A program made the translations under genes and the position numbers. From the NCBI RefSeq assembly GCF_947487305.1, contig NZ_CANKWH010000004.1, positions 1 through 64,000 of the forward strand: a stretch of 64,000 nucleotides of DNA. Reading direction: 5' to 3'. Positions within the stretch are counted from its first letter, which is position 1, and the number at the start of each line of letters is the position of its first letter. Below, in pieces: positions 9,502-18,844 of this stretch. The notes below the pieces were generated by a model. The model did no database searches. It saw only the letters and a program-made list of their open reading frames with translations, and was not told the DNA's origin. Origin of the DNA: an uncultured Paracoccus sp. (GTDB lineage Bacteria; Pseudomonadota; Alphaproteobacteria; Rhodobacterales; Rhodobacteraceae).

Positions 9502-10521
9502 ATGGCGACGCTGGATCTGGACCGCCTGTCGGATTACCTCACCGCCCGGCTGCCGGACCTGCCGCGCCTGACCGGGGCGCAGCAGTTCAGCGGCGGGCAG
9601 TCGAACCCGACCTATCTGCTCAAGGCCGGGGATCGCCGCTTTGTGCTGCGCCGCAAGCCGGGCGGGCCGATCCTGCCCTCGGCCCATGCCATCGACCGCG
9701 AGTTCCGGCTGCTGACGGCGCTGGCACCAACCGATGTGCCGGTGGCACCGGCGCTGCACTACGCGACCGACGAGACGGTCATCGGCTCGGAATTCTACCT
9801 GATGGATTTCGTCGACGGCGTGGTCCACTGGAACCCGGCCTTGCCCGAGATGGCAACGCCGCAGCGCAAGCCCGTGACCTTCGCCATGGTCGATACGCTG
9901 GCGGCGCTGCACCGGGTCGACTGGCGCGCGGCAGGGCTGGCGGATTTCGGCAAGCCCACTGACTATGCCGCCCGCCAGATCGCCCGCTGGAGCCGCCAGT
10001 TCCGCGCGACCGAGGATGGCAGCTATCCCGACATGGAGCGGTTGATCGCGCAGCTTGAGGCCAGTCTGCCCGCCGATGATGGCCGCGCCACGCTGGTTCA
10101 TGGCGATTTCCGCATCGACAACCTGATGTACCGCGCAGACAGCGACGAGGTGCTGGCGGTGCTGGACTGGGAACTGGCGACGATCGGCCACCCCTTCGCC
10201 GACCTGGCCTATATGCTGATGCATCACCGGCTGCCGAATGACAGCGTGTTCCACGGTCTGGGCGGCGTCGACCGCGCGGCCGAGGGACTGCCCGGCGAGG
10301 CCCAGATCATCGCCCGCTATGCCGACAGGATCGGCATGAGCGACGCCCCGCCGCTGGACTTCTGGATCAGCCTCTCGGCCTTCCGCCTTGCCGCGATCCT
10401 CGAGGGCGTGCGCGCCCGGATCGAGGAGGGCAATGCCTCGGACCCGGAACGTGGCCGCAAGCTGATCCGCGCCATTCCCGACCTGATCGCGCTGGGGCTG
10501 AACCCCGCCGCGCCCGCCTGA
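9502..10521 (+). CDS. Aminoglycoside-phosphotransferase-like kinase (ACAD10/11-associated)
   Basis: A 339-residue APH/choline-kinase-fold protein. Kinase elements are the catalytic loop HGDFRIDNLMY and the metal-binding DWELATIGHPFADLAY. It begins 3 nt after the acyl-CoA dehydrogenase stop, so the two are translationally linked. In eukaryotic ACAD10/11 this domain is fused to an acyl-CoA dehydrogenase and phosphorylates 4-hydroxyacyl-CoA in 4-hydroxy acid breakdown. The pairing suggests the same chemistry here, which is inference; antibiotic resistance is unlikely. Confidence 0.88.
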   Translation: MATLDLDRLSDYLTARLPDLPRLTGAQQFSGGQSNPTYLLKAGDRRFVLRRKPGGPILPSAHAIDREFRLLTALAPTDVPVAPALHYATDETVIGSEFYLMDFVDGVVHWNPALPEMATPQRKPVTFAMVDTLAALHRVDWRAAGLADFGKPTDYAARQIARWSRQFRATEDGSYPDMERLIAQLEASLPADDGRATLVHGDFRIDNLMYRADSDEVLAVLDWELATIGHPFADLAYMLMHHRLPNDSVFHGLGGVDRAAEGLPGEAQIIARYADRIGMSDAPPLDFWISLSAFRLAAILEGVRARIEEGNASDPERGRKLIRAIPDLIALGLNPAAPA

Positions 10522-10531
10522 CGAGGAGCCG

Positions 10532-11524
10532 ATGATGACCCTTCCTGCCGAGATGACCGTGGTCGAAATTTCCGAACCCGGCGGCCCCGAGGTGCTGCGG
10601 CAGGCCCGCCGCCCGCTGCCGGTGCCGGCACCGGGTCAGGTGCTGATCCGCATCGCCTATGCCGGGGTGAACCGGCCCGACGTGGCGCAGCGCGCCGGCG
10701 TCTACCCGCCGCCGCCCGGCGCCTCGGACCTGCCGGGGCTGGAAGCCTCGGGCCATATTGCGGCACTGGGTGAGGGCGTGACCGGCTGGACCATTGGCGA
10801 GGCGGTGACGGCGCTCTTGCCCGGTGGCGGCTATGCTGAATATGCCGTGACCGACGCCCGCCATGTCCTGCCGGTGCCCGAGGGGATGTCGCTGCGCGAT
10901 GCGGCGGGCCTCTGCGAGACGCTGTTCACCGTCTGGTCGAACGTCTTTCAGCGCGGCGGGCTGCAGCCGGGCGAAACCTTCCTGGTCCATGGCGGCACCA
11001 GCGGCATTGGCACGACGGCCATCCAGCTGGCCCATGCGAAAGGGGCGCGGGTGATTGCCACCGCCGGCTCGGCGTCGAAATGCCAGGCCTGTCTGGATCT
11101 GGGCGCCGATCTGGCGATCAATTACCGCGAGACCGATTTCGTCGCCGCCGTGCAGGCCGAGGGCGGGGCGGATGTGATCCTCGACATGGTCGGCGGTGCC
11201 TATCTGCCGCGCAATATCAAGGCGCTGAAGGAAGATGGCCGGCTGGTCGAGATCGCCTTTCTCGAAGGCACGCATGGCGAGCTGGATATCCTCAGCCTGA
11301 TGCTGAAGCGCCTGACCGTGACCGGCAGCACGCTGCGCCGCCAGTCCCATGACAGCAAGGCGCGCATCGCCGCCAGCCTGCGCGCCGAGGTCTGGCCGAT
11401 GATCGCCAGGGGCGGTTTTGCGCCGCAGATCGACAGCGAATTTGCCCTGACCGACGCGGTCGAGGCGCATCGTCTGATGGAGGCATCGACCCATATCGGC
11501 AAGATCATTCTGAAGGTCGCCTGA
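10532..11524 (+). CDS. Zinc-free MDR-type NAD(P)H:quinone oxidoreductase
   Basis: A 330-residue medium-chain dehydrogenase/reductase of the quinone oxidoreductase (zeta-crystallin/PIG3) type. It has the nucleotide motif VHGGTSGIGTTAIQLA and the N-terminal AGVNRPDVAQRAGVYPPP. Zinc-ligand cysteines of true alcohol dehydrogenases are missing. Two adjacent ATGs (10532, 10535) follow a GAGGAG at 10523-10528; the second has the better spacing, so the start is uncertain by one codon. Last gene before two hairpins, so it closes the catabolic operon. Confidence 0.9.
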   Translation: MMTLPAEMTVVEISEPGGPEVLRQARRPLPVPAPGQVLIRIAYAGVNRPDVAQRAGVYPPPPGASDLPGLEASGHIAALGEGVTGWTIGEAVTALLPGGGYAEYAVTDARHVLPVPEGMSLRDAAGLCETLFTVWSNVFQRGGLQPGETFLVHGGTSGIGTTAIQLAHAKGARVIATAGSASKCQACLDLGADLAINYRETDFVAAVQAEGGADVILDMVGGAYLPRNIKALKEDGRLVEIAFLEGTHGELDILSLMLKRLTVTGSTLRRQSHDSKARIAASLRAEVWPMIARGGFAPQIDSEFALTDAVEAHRLMEASTHIGKIILKVA

Positions 11525-11572
11525 CCCCGCAGGGGCGGGGCGGCCGACAAGCCCCGGCAGAGGAGGCCGGGG
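11525..11572 (+). terminator. Tandem stem-loops between catabolic operon and TRAP genes
   Basis: Two hairpins lie in the 76-bp gap: CCCCGC-AGGG-GCGGGG (11525-11540) and the perfect 7-bp CCCCGGC/GCCGGGG with a 7-nt loop (11552-11572). The second is followed by an A-rich stretch, not T, so this is more likely an attenuator or mRNA processing site than a strong terminator. Confidence 0.45.
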
Positions 11573-11600
11573 GACTTCAATCAAAAAGGGAGAAGAGGTT

Positions 11601-12743
11601 ATGACAACCGCACTACGCGCTTTGGGCGCGGGGATATCGCTTGCGCTTTTGCCGACCCTGTCGGCGGGGGCAGAAACCTTGAACTATGCCTATGGCTACC
11701 CGGAAAGCTCGGCCGTCGGGCTGGCGGCGGTGCGTTTCGCCGAAGAGGTCAGCCAGAAGACCGGCGGCGAGCTGACGGTGCAGCCGTTTTCCATGTCGCT
11801 TCTCAGCCTCAGCGAGACCGGGCCGGGGCTGCGCGACGGCATGGCTGATATCGGCTATGTGCTGACGCCCTATTACTCGGCCGAATACGCCACCAGCCTG
11901 TTCCTGCACGAGCTGAACCCGCTGGTGAACCTCGGCCCGCAGGATGGCACCGCGCCCCTGGCCTATACCGGGGCGATCCTTGAATATACGCTGACCAAAT
12001 GCCCCGAATGCCTGTCGGAATTCGCGGCGCAGAACCAGGTCTATACCGGCGGCGGTGTCACCACGCTCTACGGGCTGCAATGCACCGAAGCCGTCGCCAG
12101 CATCGCCGACCTGAAGGGCAAGCGGGTGCGCACCGCCGGTGCCGGCTTCGTCCGCTTTGCCGAGCATTTCGGCGCGGTCGGCGTGCCCCTGCCGGTGAAC
12201 GAGGTCTACGAGGCGCTGTCGCAGGGCGTTCTCGACTGTGCCATGCTCAGTGCGCCGGAACTGACCAATTACAACCTGACCGATGTCGTGACCGACATCA
12301 CCCCGAACATTCCAGGCGGCCTCTTTGCCGGCGTTGCCTCGACCAATGTGAACCGCGATGTCTGGCAGCGCCTGACGGTCGAGGAGCGCGAGGCGGTGCT
12401 GTGGGGCGCCAGCCAGATGACCGCCGGCATCACCTGGAACTTCGTCACGCAAGAGGCCGAGGCGATGGCCGCCGCCGAGGCCAGGGGCATCAGCATCCAT
12501 CAGCCCGACGAGGCTTCGCAGGCAGCGGTGCGCGCGTTTGTCGAGGCCGATCTGCAGACGGCGGCGGCGATTTTCCGCGATACCTACGGCGTCGCCCGCG
12601 TGGACGAGATCGCTGCCGACTTCCCGCAGATGCTGGAGAAATGGCGCGGGTTGGTTTCCGGCGTCGACTCGCATGACGCGCTGCAGAAGCTGCTTTGGGA
12701 TCAGGTCTATTCCAAGATCGATCCCGCCACCTATGGCCTCTAG
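11601..12743 (+). CDS. dctP: TRAP transporter periplasmic solute-binding protein (DctP type)
   Basis: A 380-residue DctP-family binding protein with a signal peptide (about 1-24, cleavage near SAGA-ETL). It has typical family text DLKGKRVRTAGAGFVRFAEHFGAVGVPLPVNEVYEALSQGVLD, here quoted only to mark residues around 170-212. A pair of cysteines in TKCPEC is unusual. It captures a substrate in the periplasm for the QM membrane pair that follows. Adjacent acyl-CoA genes suggest a carboxylate substrate, but specificity is not readable. Confidence 0.92.
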   Translation: MTTALRALGAGISLALLPTLSAGAETLNYAYGYPESSAVGLAAVRFAEEVSQKTGGELTVQPFSMSLLSLSETGPGLRDGMADIGYVLTPYYSAEYATSLFLHELNPLVNLGPQDGTAPLAYTGAILEYTLTKCPECLSEFAAQNQVYTGGGVTTLYGLQCTEAVASIADLKGKRVRTAGAGFVRFAEHFGAVGVPLPVNEVYEALSQGVLDCAMLSAPELTNYNLTDVVTDITPNIPGGLFAGVASTNVNRDVWQRLTVEEREAVLWGASQMTAGITWNFVTQEAEAMAAAEARGISIHQPDEASQAAVRAFVEADLQTAAAIFRDTYGVARVDEIAADFPQMLEKWRGLVSGVDSHDALQKLLWDQVYSKIDPATYGL

Positions 12744-12749
12744 GCCCCT

Positions 12750-12773
12750 CGCCGGGCGGCACCTCGCCCGGCG
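12750..12773 (+). promoter_or_regulatory. Intercistronic hairpin between dctP and dctQ
   Basis: CGCCGGGCG and CGCCCGGCG form a perfect 9-bp stem with a 6-nt loop, 7 nt after the dctP stop. Such a hairpin after a binding-protein gene commonly protects the upstream mRNA, so that binding protein is made in excess over the membrane subunits. There is no T-run. Confidence 0.6.
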
Positions 12774-12800
12774 CATCCCCTCGATCTGAGGATTTCCAAC

Positions 12801-13352
12801 ATGAACCCGATTGCAAAGCTCCTCTCAGGGGCGGGCGGAGCCTTGGCCGCGATTGCCGGCCTCGCCGTCCTCGCGCTGGTCTGCCATGTCACGCTGGATG
12901 TCATCCTGCGCTATGTCTTCAACGCGCCCCTGAACGGCACCATCCTCTTCGTCTCGACCTTCTACATGGTCGCCATCGCCTTCCTGCCGCTGGCGCTGGT
13001 GGAACAGGGCGACAACCATATCTCCGTCGAACTGCTGTTTGACCGGTTTCCCGGCGGGCTGCGGCGGGCGCTGATGATCCTTGGCCAAGTGCTGACGGTC
13101 ATCGTCGCCAGCCTGATCGCGATCCGCAGCGGCGAGGAGGCACTTGGCAAATACGCGCTTGGCACCTTCTCGCTGGAGGGCGGGACGAAATTCATCACCT
13201 GGCCCAGCTATTTCATCCTGCCCGCGGGCTTCGGCCTGATGGCGCTGGTGGCCCTGTGGCGGCTGATCGCGGCGCTTCTTGGCATCGACAGCGGCTTTCG
13301 CGGCCATAACGAGATCGCGGCCTATATGCCGGCGGAGGAAAACCATGACTGA
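12801..13352 (+). CDS. dctQ: TRAP transporter small permease subunit (DctQ type)
   Basis: A 183-residue inner-membrane protein with four predicted hydrophobic helices and the DctQ pattern LDVILRYVFN and ISVELLFDRFP. GAGGA at 12788-12792 precedes the ATG. Its last codons overlap the start of the large permease by 8 bp (ATGACTGA), showing translational coupling. It forms the scaffold subunit of the TRAP importer. Confidence 0.92.
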   Translation: MNPIAKLLSGAGGALAAIAGLAVLALVCHVTLDVILRYVFNAPLNGTILFVSTFYMVAIAFLPLALVEQGDNHISVELLFDRFPGGLRRALMILGQVLTVIVASLIAIRSGEEALGKYALGTFSLEGGTKFITWPSYFILPAGFGLMALVALWRLIAALLGIDSGFRGHNEIAAYMPAEENHD

Positions 13353-14655
13353 TCTGCAGATCGCCGTTGCCTTCATCGCCGCGCTGTTCGCGCTGATCCT
13401 CGTGCGCATCCCGATCGGCATTGCGCTGATCGCGGTATCCTTTGGCGGGCTCTGGTCGATGATGGGCTGGAACGTCGCCTGGGGCGCGCTGGGGGTGATC
13501 CCGCACAGCTTCGTCTCCAGCTGGGTGTTGAGCTCTATTCCGGCTTTTCTGTTCATGGGCTTCATCTGCTATCACACCCGCATGACGCAGGGGCTGTTCC
13601 AGGCGGCGCAGGTCTGGCTGTCGGCGGTGCCGGGCGGGCTGGCCATCGCCTCGGTCTTTGGCTGCGCGGGCTTTGCCGCCGTCACCGGCTCCTCGGTTGC
13701 CTGCTCGGCGGCGATGGGCAAGATCGCCGTGCCCGAGATGATGCGGCATCGCTATGACGCCGAACTGGCCACCGGCACCGTCGCCGCCGCCGGCACCATC
13801 GGCGCGCTGATCCCGCCCTCGATCCTGATGATCCTTTACGGCATCATCACCCGCCAGCCGATCAGCGACCTGTTCCTCGGCGGGCTGGTCATTGGTGCCG
13901 TCACCATGCTGGGCTACGTGCTGATGATCTGGCTCAGGGTGCGGCTGAACCCGAGCCTTGCGCCGGGCGTCGACGAACCCGCCTCATGGTCGGAACGCTT
14001 CACCGCGCTTGGCCAGACCTGGCCGGTCTTCCTGATCGTCATCGGCGTCTTTGCCGGGTTGTTCGGTGGGGTCTTCACGCCGACCGAGGCGGGCGCGGTT
14101 GGCGCCGCGCTGTCCTGCGCCGTCGCGCTGTTGCGCCGGTCGCTGACGCTCAGGGCGGTGCGGCTGGCGGTGGCCGAGACGATCACGACCACCGCCGCGC
14201 TGATGATCATTGCCGCCGGGGCCAGCCTGCTGGCGCGCTTCCTGACGCTCTCAGGCACCGGCGCGGCGCTGTCGGACTTCATCCTCTCCTTCGAGGCTTC
14301 TGCGGTCACGCTGATGATCGGCATCGTGCTGGTCTACCTGCTTCTGGGGATGATGCTCGAGCCGGTCGGGGCGATGCTCTTGACGCTGCCCATCGTCATC
14401 CCGCTGGTCGATCATGCCGGCTTCTCGCTGATCTGGTTCGGCGTGGTGCTGACCAAGCTTCTCGAGATCGGGATGATCACCCCGCCGGTCGGGATGAATG
14501 TCTTTGTCATCAAGGGCGTGGTCGGTGATCTTGCGAAACTGTCCAGCATCTTCAGGGGCGTGATGTGGTTCGTGCTGGTCGATCTGCTGATCGTCGGTCT
14601 CTGCATCGCCTGGCCCGATCTGGTGCTGTTCCTGCCGGCGCTGGCGGCGGGGTAG
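13345..14655 (+). CDS. dctM: TRAP transporter large permease subunit (DctM type)
   Basis: A 436-residue, highly hydrophobic DctM protein with about 12 membrane segments. Family elements are SSVACSAAMGKIAVPEM, GTIGALIPPSILMILYG and LEIGMITPPVGMNVFVIKG. ATG 13345 is chosen because GGAGGAA stands 4 nt before it and it overlaps the dctQ stop; the open frame extends further but inside dctQ. It carries the sodium-driven transport path. Confidence 0.94.
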   Translation: MTDLQIAVAFIAALFALILVRIPIGIALIAVSFGGLWSMMGWNVAWGALGVIPHSFVSSWVLSSIPAFLFMGFICYHTRMTQGLFQAAQVWLSAVPGGLAIASVFGCAGFAAVTGSSVACSAAMGKIAVPEMMRHRYDAELATGTVAAAGTIGALIPPSILMILYGIITRQPISDLFLGGLVIGAVTMLGYVLMIWLRVRLNPSLAPGVDEPASWSERFTALGQTWPVFLIVIGVFAGLFGGVFTPTEAGAVGAALSCAVALLRRSLTLRAVRLAVAETITTTAALMIIAAGASLLARFLTLSGTGAALSDFILSFEASAVTLMIGIVLVYLLLGMMLEPVGAMLLTLPIVIPLVDHAGFSLIWFGVVLTKLLEIGMITPPVGMNVFVIKGVVGDLAKLSSIFRGVMWFVLVDLLIVGLCIAWPDLVLFLPALAAG

Positions 14656-14722
14656 TCGGGGCGCTTGCGTTTGGGGTGATTGCCGCAGATGGTGCGCCGA
14701 TCAGCCCGAGCGGAGCCGCCAG

Positions 14723-16099
14723 ATGACCGAAACTCCCAACAAGCTGGCGCGCCGCTATCCGACGCTTGCCGAGGCGACGCGGGTCTGGGCGCGGGTCGCC
14801 GCCCTGTCCTTTGGCGGGCCGGCGGGGCAGATCGCGGTGATGCACCGCATCATCGTCGAGGAGCTGCGCTGGATCGGCGATGACCGGTTCCTGCATGCGC
14901 TGAACTTCTGCATGCTCTTGCCCGGACCCGAGGCGCAGCAGCTGGCCACCTATATCGGCTGGCTGATGCACGGGGTGCGCGGCGCGCTGATCGCCGGGGT
15001 GCTGTTCATCCTGCCGGGCGTGGCCTCGATCATGGCGCTCAGCTGGATCTATGCGATCTGGGGCAATGTCGGCCTTGTCTCGGCGCTGTTCTTCGGCCTC
15101 AAGGCGGCGGTGCTGGCGATCGTGTTGCAGGCGCTGGTGCGGGTGGGCAAACGGGCGCTGAAGAACAATGCCATGCGAGCCATCGCCGCCCTGTCCTTCC
15201 TGGCGATCTTCGCCTTTGGCGCGCCCTTCCCGCTGATCGTGGCGGGCGCGGCGCTGATCGGCTGGCTGGGCGCCAAGGCCGGGATCGCGGCCTTTGCAGC
15301 GGGCGGCGGTCATGGCGCGGTGGGCGGCGCGCATATTGACGATGCCGGGACGCTGCTGGGCGAAGAGACCCGGATCATGCCAACGGCCGAGCGGCGCGGT
15401 GCGCTGATCGCCGGGCTGGCGGCGCTCGTCCTGTGGCTTCTGCCGGTCGGGCTTTTGCTGGCCCTTGCGCCCGGAACCGTCTTTGCCGACATCGCCGGCT
15501 TCTTCTCGAAGATGGCGGTGGTGACATTCGGCGGTGCCTATGCGGTTCTGGCCTATGTCGCGCAAGAGGCCGTCGGCACCTATGGCTGGCTGGCGCCGGG
15601 CGAGATGCTGGATGGGCTCGGCATGGCCGAGACGACGCCGGGGCCGCTGATCATGGTGCTGCAATTCGTCGGCTTCATGGGCGCATGGCGCGAGACCGGC
15701 AGCCTCATGGGCGGCACGGTGGGGGGATTGCTCGCCACCTGGGTCACATTCGCCCCCTGTTTCGCCTGGATCTTCCTCGGCGCGCCCTGGATGGAGCGGC
15801 TGCGCGAGAACCGGGCGCTCAGTTCGGCGCTGACGGCGGTGACGGCGGCGGTGGTGGGGGTGATCCTGAACCTGGCGATCTGGTTCGCCATCCATGTCAT
15901 CTGGCGCGAGGTCATCCGCATCGAGGCAGGGCCGCTGTCGATGGAACTGCCGGTCCTTGGCTCGATCAACTGGGCGGCGGCCATGCTTGCGGCCTGCGCG
16001 ATCGTCGCGGTCTTCCGGCTGAAGCTCGGGATGCTGACGGTGCTGGGGGCCGCTGCTTCGGCGGGGATCGGGCTCTCCCTGGCGGGGCTGACGGGGTAG
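14723..16099 (+). CDS. chrA: Chromate transporter ChrA
   Basis: A 458-residue two-domain CHR-family protein. Each half has the signature: FGGPAGQIAVM with LLPGPEAQQLA in the N-half, and FGGAYAVLAYVAQ with ETTPGPLIMVLQ in the C-half. About ten membrane helices are visible. ChrA proteins export chromate across the inner membrane and give chromate tolerance. GGAG at 14712-14715 precedes the ATG. No chrB-like regulator lies nearby. It stands between the TRAP operon and the SARP regulator with short gaps on both sides. Confidence 0.92.
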   Translation: MTETPNKLARRYPTLAEATRVWARVAALSFGGPAGQIAVMHRIIVEELRWIGDDRFLHALNFCMLLPGPEAQQLATYIGWLMHGVRGALIAGVLFILPGVASIMALSWIYAIWGNVGLVSALFFGLKAAVLAIVLQALVRVGKRALKNNAMRAIAALSFLAIFAFGAPFPLIVAGAALIGWLGAKAGIAAFAAGGGHGAVGGAHIDDAGTLLGEETRIMPTAERRGALIAGLAALVLWLLPVGLLLALAPGTVFADIAGFFSKMAVVTFGGAYAVLAYVAQEAVGTYGWLAPGEMLDGLGMAETTPGPLIMVLQFVGFMGAWRETGSLMGGTVGGLLATWVTFAPCFAWIFLGAPWMERLRENRALSSALTAVTAAVVGVILNLAIWFAIHVIWREVIRIEAGPLSMELPVLGSINWAAAMLAACAIVAVFRLKLGMLTVLGAAASAGIGLSLAGLTG

Positions 16100-16218
16100 G
16101 GCGCAGGTGCGCATCGCTGCCCTCGGGCCTTGGTGTCGAAGGGTTTTCCTTGGTCTTCGGCTGTTGCAGGACGCACCGGGCTTTGCTTTAGTCGCGTGGC
16201 GCAATAGTTCCTTTCGAC

Positions 16219-18120
16219 ATGAGTGAAGACAGCCTCGCCCGCATTCTGCTGCAGATCCTATCCTCGGTGCGCCTGCGCAAGGCGCAGGCGCTGCTGTATT
16301 TCCTGCTGGCCGATCAGGGCGGGGTCCATCGCTCGGACAAGATCATCGACCTGTTCTGGCAGGAATCCGACCAGCAGAAGGCCTCGTCCTCCTATCGGCA
16401 GGTGATCCGCCACATCCGCCGCGAGCTGGACGCCACGCAGGAGATCTCGCTGGAAACCGGCTTCGGCGCGGTGTCGCTGCGCCTGCCGGGCGGGTTTTCC
16501 TTTCAGAACGAGGTCGCGACCGGGTTGGCGGCGGCGGGTTGGAGCGAGGAGACCGCCGAGATCCTGCGCGAATTCATGGGTTATACCCTGCGGCTCGAGG
16601 GGCTGAGCTCGTCCTTCGACAGCTGGCTGGTGATCACCCGCAACAACCTGCTGTCGCTGTTGCGCAAGACGCTGGACGAGCGGATGAAGACGACCGATGG
16701 CGCGCGGCTGGCCGAGTTGCGCGCGCCCGCCGAATTCGCGCTGGGGCTGGAGCCTGCGAACGAAACCGCCGTGCGCATCCTGATGACGCTGGACTGGCAG
16801 TCGGGTCACTCGACCCGGGCGATCGAGCGGTACAATCTGCTCTATGCCCATCTGGACGAGGAATACGACCAGGAGCCGGAACCCGAGACCATCGAACTGC
16901 TGGCCGCGATCAAGCTGAGCCCGGCGGCAGGGGCGGTGCAGAAGCAGGTGGTCAACCGCCGCCCCGAGGTCTCGCTGAGCGTGGGGCTGATGCCGGGCGA
17001 GGGTATTCCCGCCGAGATGGTCAGCTTTGGCACGGTGCTCTTCTCGGATATCCGGATGCGCATGGGGCGGTTCCGCGAATGGCGCGTGCTGGACGACGAG
17101 GGGACCGAGACCGCGCAGGCCCGCGTCACCCTGCGCCCGATCTATGCCCTGCAGGCCTATCGCCTCTTCATCGAGGTGCAGCGCGGCACCGACCGGCAAC
17201 TCCTCTGGTCCGAGATGATCGAAAGCCCCGAGAGCGATTGGGAAAGCAAGGCCCGCCGGCTGCTGTCGAACATCGCCAACGCCCTATCGGTGGTGGTCTC
17301 GGACCGCTCGCTGTCGGAATCCGGCGCGCATATCTATGACCGCTGGCTGAAGGCGCAGACGCTGCTGGACGATTGGTCGCCGCAGACCGAAAACGCGGCG
17401 ATGGTGATGCTGGAAGAGATCACCCGCGAGGCGCCGCGCTTTGGCCCCGCCCATGCCGAACTGGCGGGGGCGCTGAATGTGCGTCATGTGCTTCTGCCCG
17501 GCACCCGCCCCAGCGACGAGGTGAACCAGCGCGCCCTGCACCATGCCATCGTTGCCGTCTCGATCGACCCGCTCGACACCCGCGCGCATCGGGTGGTGGC
17601 ATGGTGCTATTGCCACAAGCGCGAATTCGGTCTGGCCGAGTTCCATTTCGACCAGTCGCTGAACCTCAACCGCAGCAACCCGCTGACGCTGGCCTCCTGC
17701 GCGCTCGGCTTTGCCTTTGCCGGCAACCCGGGCCGCGCCGCCAGTCTCGTGGCCGAGACCAAGGCCCATGCGGCGGTGATGGAGCCGTTCCACCTGATCT
17801 ACCTCGCCGCCGCCGATTACCTGCTGGGCGACTATCAGGCCGCCGCCGAGGAATGCAGTCGCGGTGGCGGGCTGATGCCCACGGTTGGCGGATGGCATAG
17901 CCTGTCGCTGTGGAAACTGGGGCAGGAGAAAGAGGCCGTGCAGCGCCTGCGCGACTACACCGCCGAGATCCGGGGCCTCTGGCGCGGATCGGCCGAGCCG
18001 ACGGATGCGCGCATCCTCGACTGGTTCGGCAATTGCTTCCCGCTGCGCGACGCCGCCGCGCAGGCCGATCTGCGCGCCACGCTGGAGCGGGTGGCCCAGA
18101 CCGCCGCCCTCGCGGGCTAG
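16219..18120 (+). CDS. SARP/BTAD-type transcriptional regulator with C-terminal TPR domain
   Basis: A 633-residue protein. Residues about 10-95 resemble the OmpR/SARP winged helix (LRKAQALLYFLLADQGG, LFWQESDQQKASSSYRQVIRHIRREL). Residues about 100-235 resemble a bacterial transcriptional activation domain, and about 370-610 are helical TPR-like repeats. A middle segment (about 245-350) is unassigned. It is convergent with the orphan/peroxidase/YcaO operon, and the two stop codons (18118-18120 and 18117-18119) overlap. SARP proteins usually switch on specialised metabolism, so the neighbouring operon is a candidate target. Its Shine-Dalgarno is weak. Confidence 0.75.
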   Translation: MSEDSLARILLQILSSVRLRKAQALLYFLLADQGGVHRSDKIIDLFWQESDQQKASSSYRQVIRHIRRELDATQEISLETGFGAVSLRLPGGFSFQNEVATGLAAAGWSEETAEILREFMGYTLRLEGLSSSFDSWLVITRNNLLSLLRKTLDERMKTTDGARLAELRAPAEFALGLEPANETAVRILMTLDWQSGHSTRAIERYNLLYAHLDEEYDQEPEPETIELLAAIKLSPAAGAVQKQVVNRRPEVSLSVGLMPGEGIPAEMVSFGTVLFSDIRMRMGRFREWRVLDDEGTETAQARVTLRPIYALQAYRLFIEVQRGTDRQLLWSEMIESPESDWESKARRLLSNIANALSVVVSDRSLSESGAHIYDRWLKAQTLLDDWSPQTENAAMVMLEEITREAPRFGPAHAELAGALNVRHVLLPGTRPSDEVNQRALHHAIVAVSIDPLDTRAHRVVAWCYCHKREFGLAEFHFDQSLNLNRSNPLTLASCALGFAFAGNPGRAASLVAETKAHAAVMEPFHLIYLAAADYLLGDYQAAAEECSRGGGLMPTVGGWHSLSLWKLGQEKEAVQRLRDYTAEIRGLWRGSAEPTDARILDWFGNCFPLRDAAAQADLRATLERVAQTAALAG

Positions 18121-18839
18121 CGGCACATGTTCGTCGCGTAGATCCCGACCGAGCGGTAGAAGGCCCGGAGCGGGCTTTTCATGATCTCGTTCTTCACGTC
18201 ATCGGCCGCGCCGCCGCCGCCATCGTTGAACACGCCCCGCGCCTTCAGCGTCTCGGCCATATGGGTTTCCAGCGCGTCCTGCAGCGCCTGCGTCCAGCCC
18301 GGTTCTGCCTTGGCCGCGAATTCCCGCGTCATCTGCAGGATCTCGTCCTTCATGCTCGCCAGCATCAGCGCCCGGTCCAGTTCATAGGACAGCGGTGGCC
18401 GGAACCCGTCCGAGCTGCCCTGGTCCTGCAACTGCTTGTCGGTGATCTCGAGCGTCTGGTCCGAGGGCACGACGAGGATGCGGGTGTTGCGGTCGGGCTT
18501 CTTCTGCCGGCGCTTGCGGCGTTCGAATTCGATCCGGACATCGGTATTGTCGAGGATCGCGGCGCGCTCGTCATCGCTCAGCGCCGCGCCGCCGCTCTGG
18601 ACCGAGAAATCCTGCACCATCAGCGCGTGCCGGACCTGGTCTTCCAGCTTGTCCAGCTCGGCCGGTGGCAGGCCGCCCGGACCCAGTTTCGACAGACGGA
18701 CCATCAGCTTGCCGATGAATTCCACGTTCAGCGGCTGGCCGTCGCCGCCCTTCTGGTCGTCGATGCTGCCATCGCCATGCAGGTAGAAGGCCGCCTGATC
18801 GACCTCGCTGCCGACGATCACGTATTGGTTGCCGCTCAT
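18117..18839 (-). CDS. Protein of unknown function in YcaO/peroxidase operon
   Basis: A 240-residue soluble, acidic and partly helical protein. I do not recognise a family. Visible traits are a short basic patch (ERRKRRQKKPDR, about 105-116), a helical segment at 150-200, and a Gly-rich linker FNDGGGGAADD before a C-terminal tail ending MCR. No signal peptide or membrane helix is seen. It starts 5 nt after the peroxidase-like stop, so it is co-transcribed as the third gene. It could be a structural partner or substrate of the enzymes upstream; nothing in the sequence decides this. Confidence 0.7.
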   Translation of the reverse strand: MSGNQYVIVGSEVDQAAFYLHGDGSIDDQKGGDGQPLNVEFIGKLMVRLSKLGPGGLPPAELDKLEDQVRHALMVQDFSVQSGGAALSDDERAAILDNTDVRIEFERRKRRQKKPDRNTRILVVPSDQTLEITDKQLQDQGSSDGFRPPLSYELDRALMLASMKDEILQMTREFAAKAEPGWTQALQDALETHMAETLKARGVFNDGGGGAADDVKNEIMKSPLRAFYRSVGIYATNMCR

Positions 18840-18844
18840 CTGGA

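Noticed and set aside
9502..10521. Aminoglycoside resistance gene
   Set aside because: The kinase is embedded between acyl-CoA dehydrogenase and oxidoreductase genes, as in ACAD10/11-type pairs, so a resistance role is unlikely.
18117..18839. The 240-residue orphan as a RiPP precursor
   Set aside because: It is large, lacks a leader/core layout and has only one Cys near the end; no evidence beyond its position.
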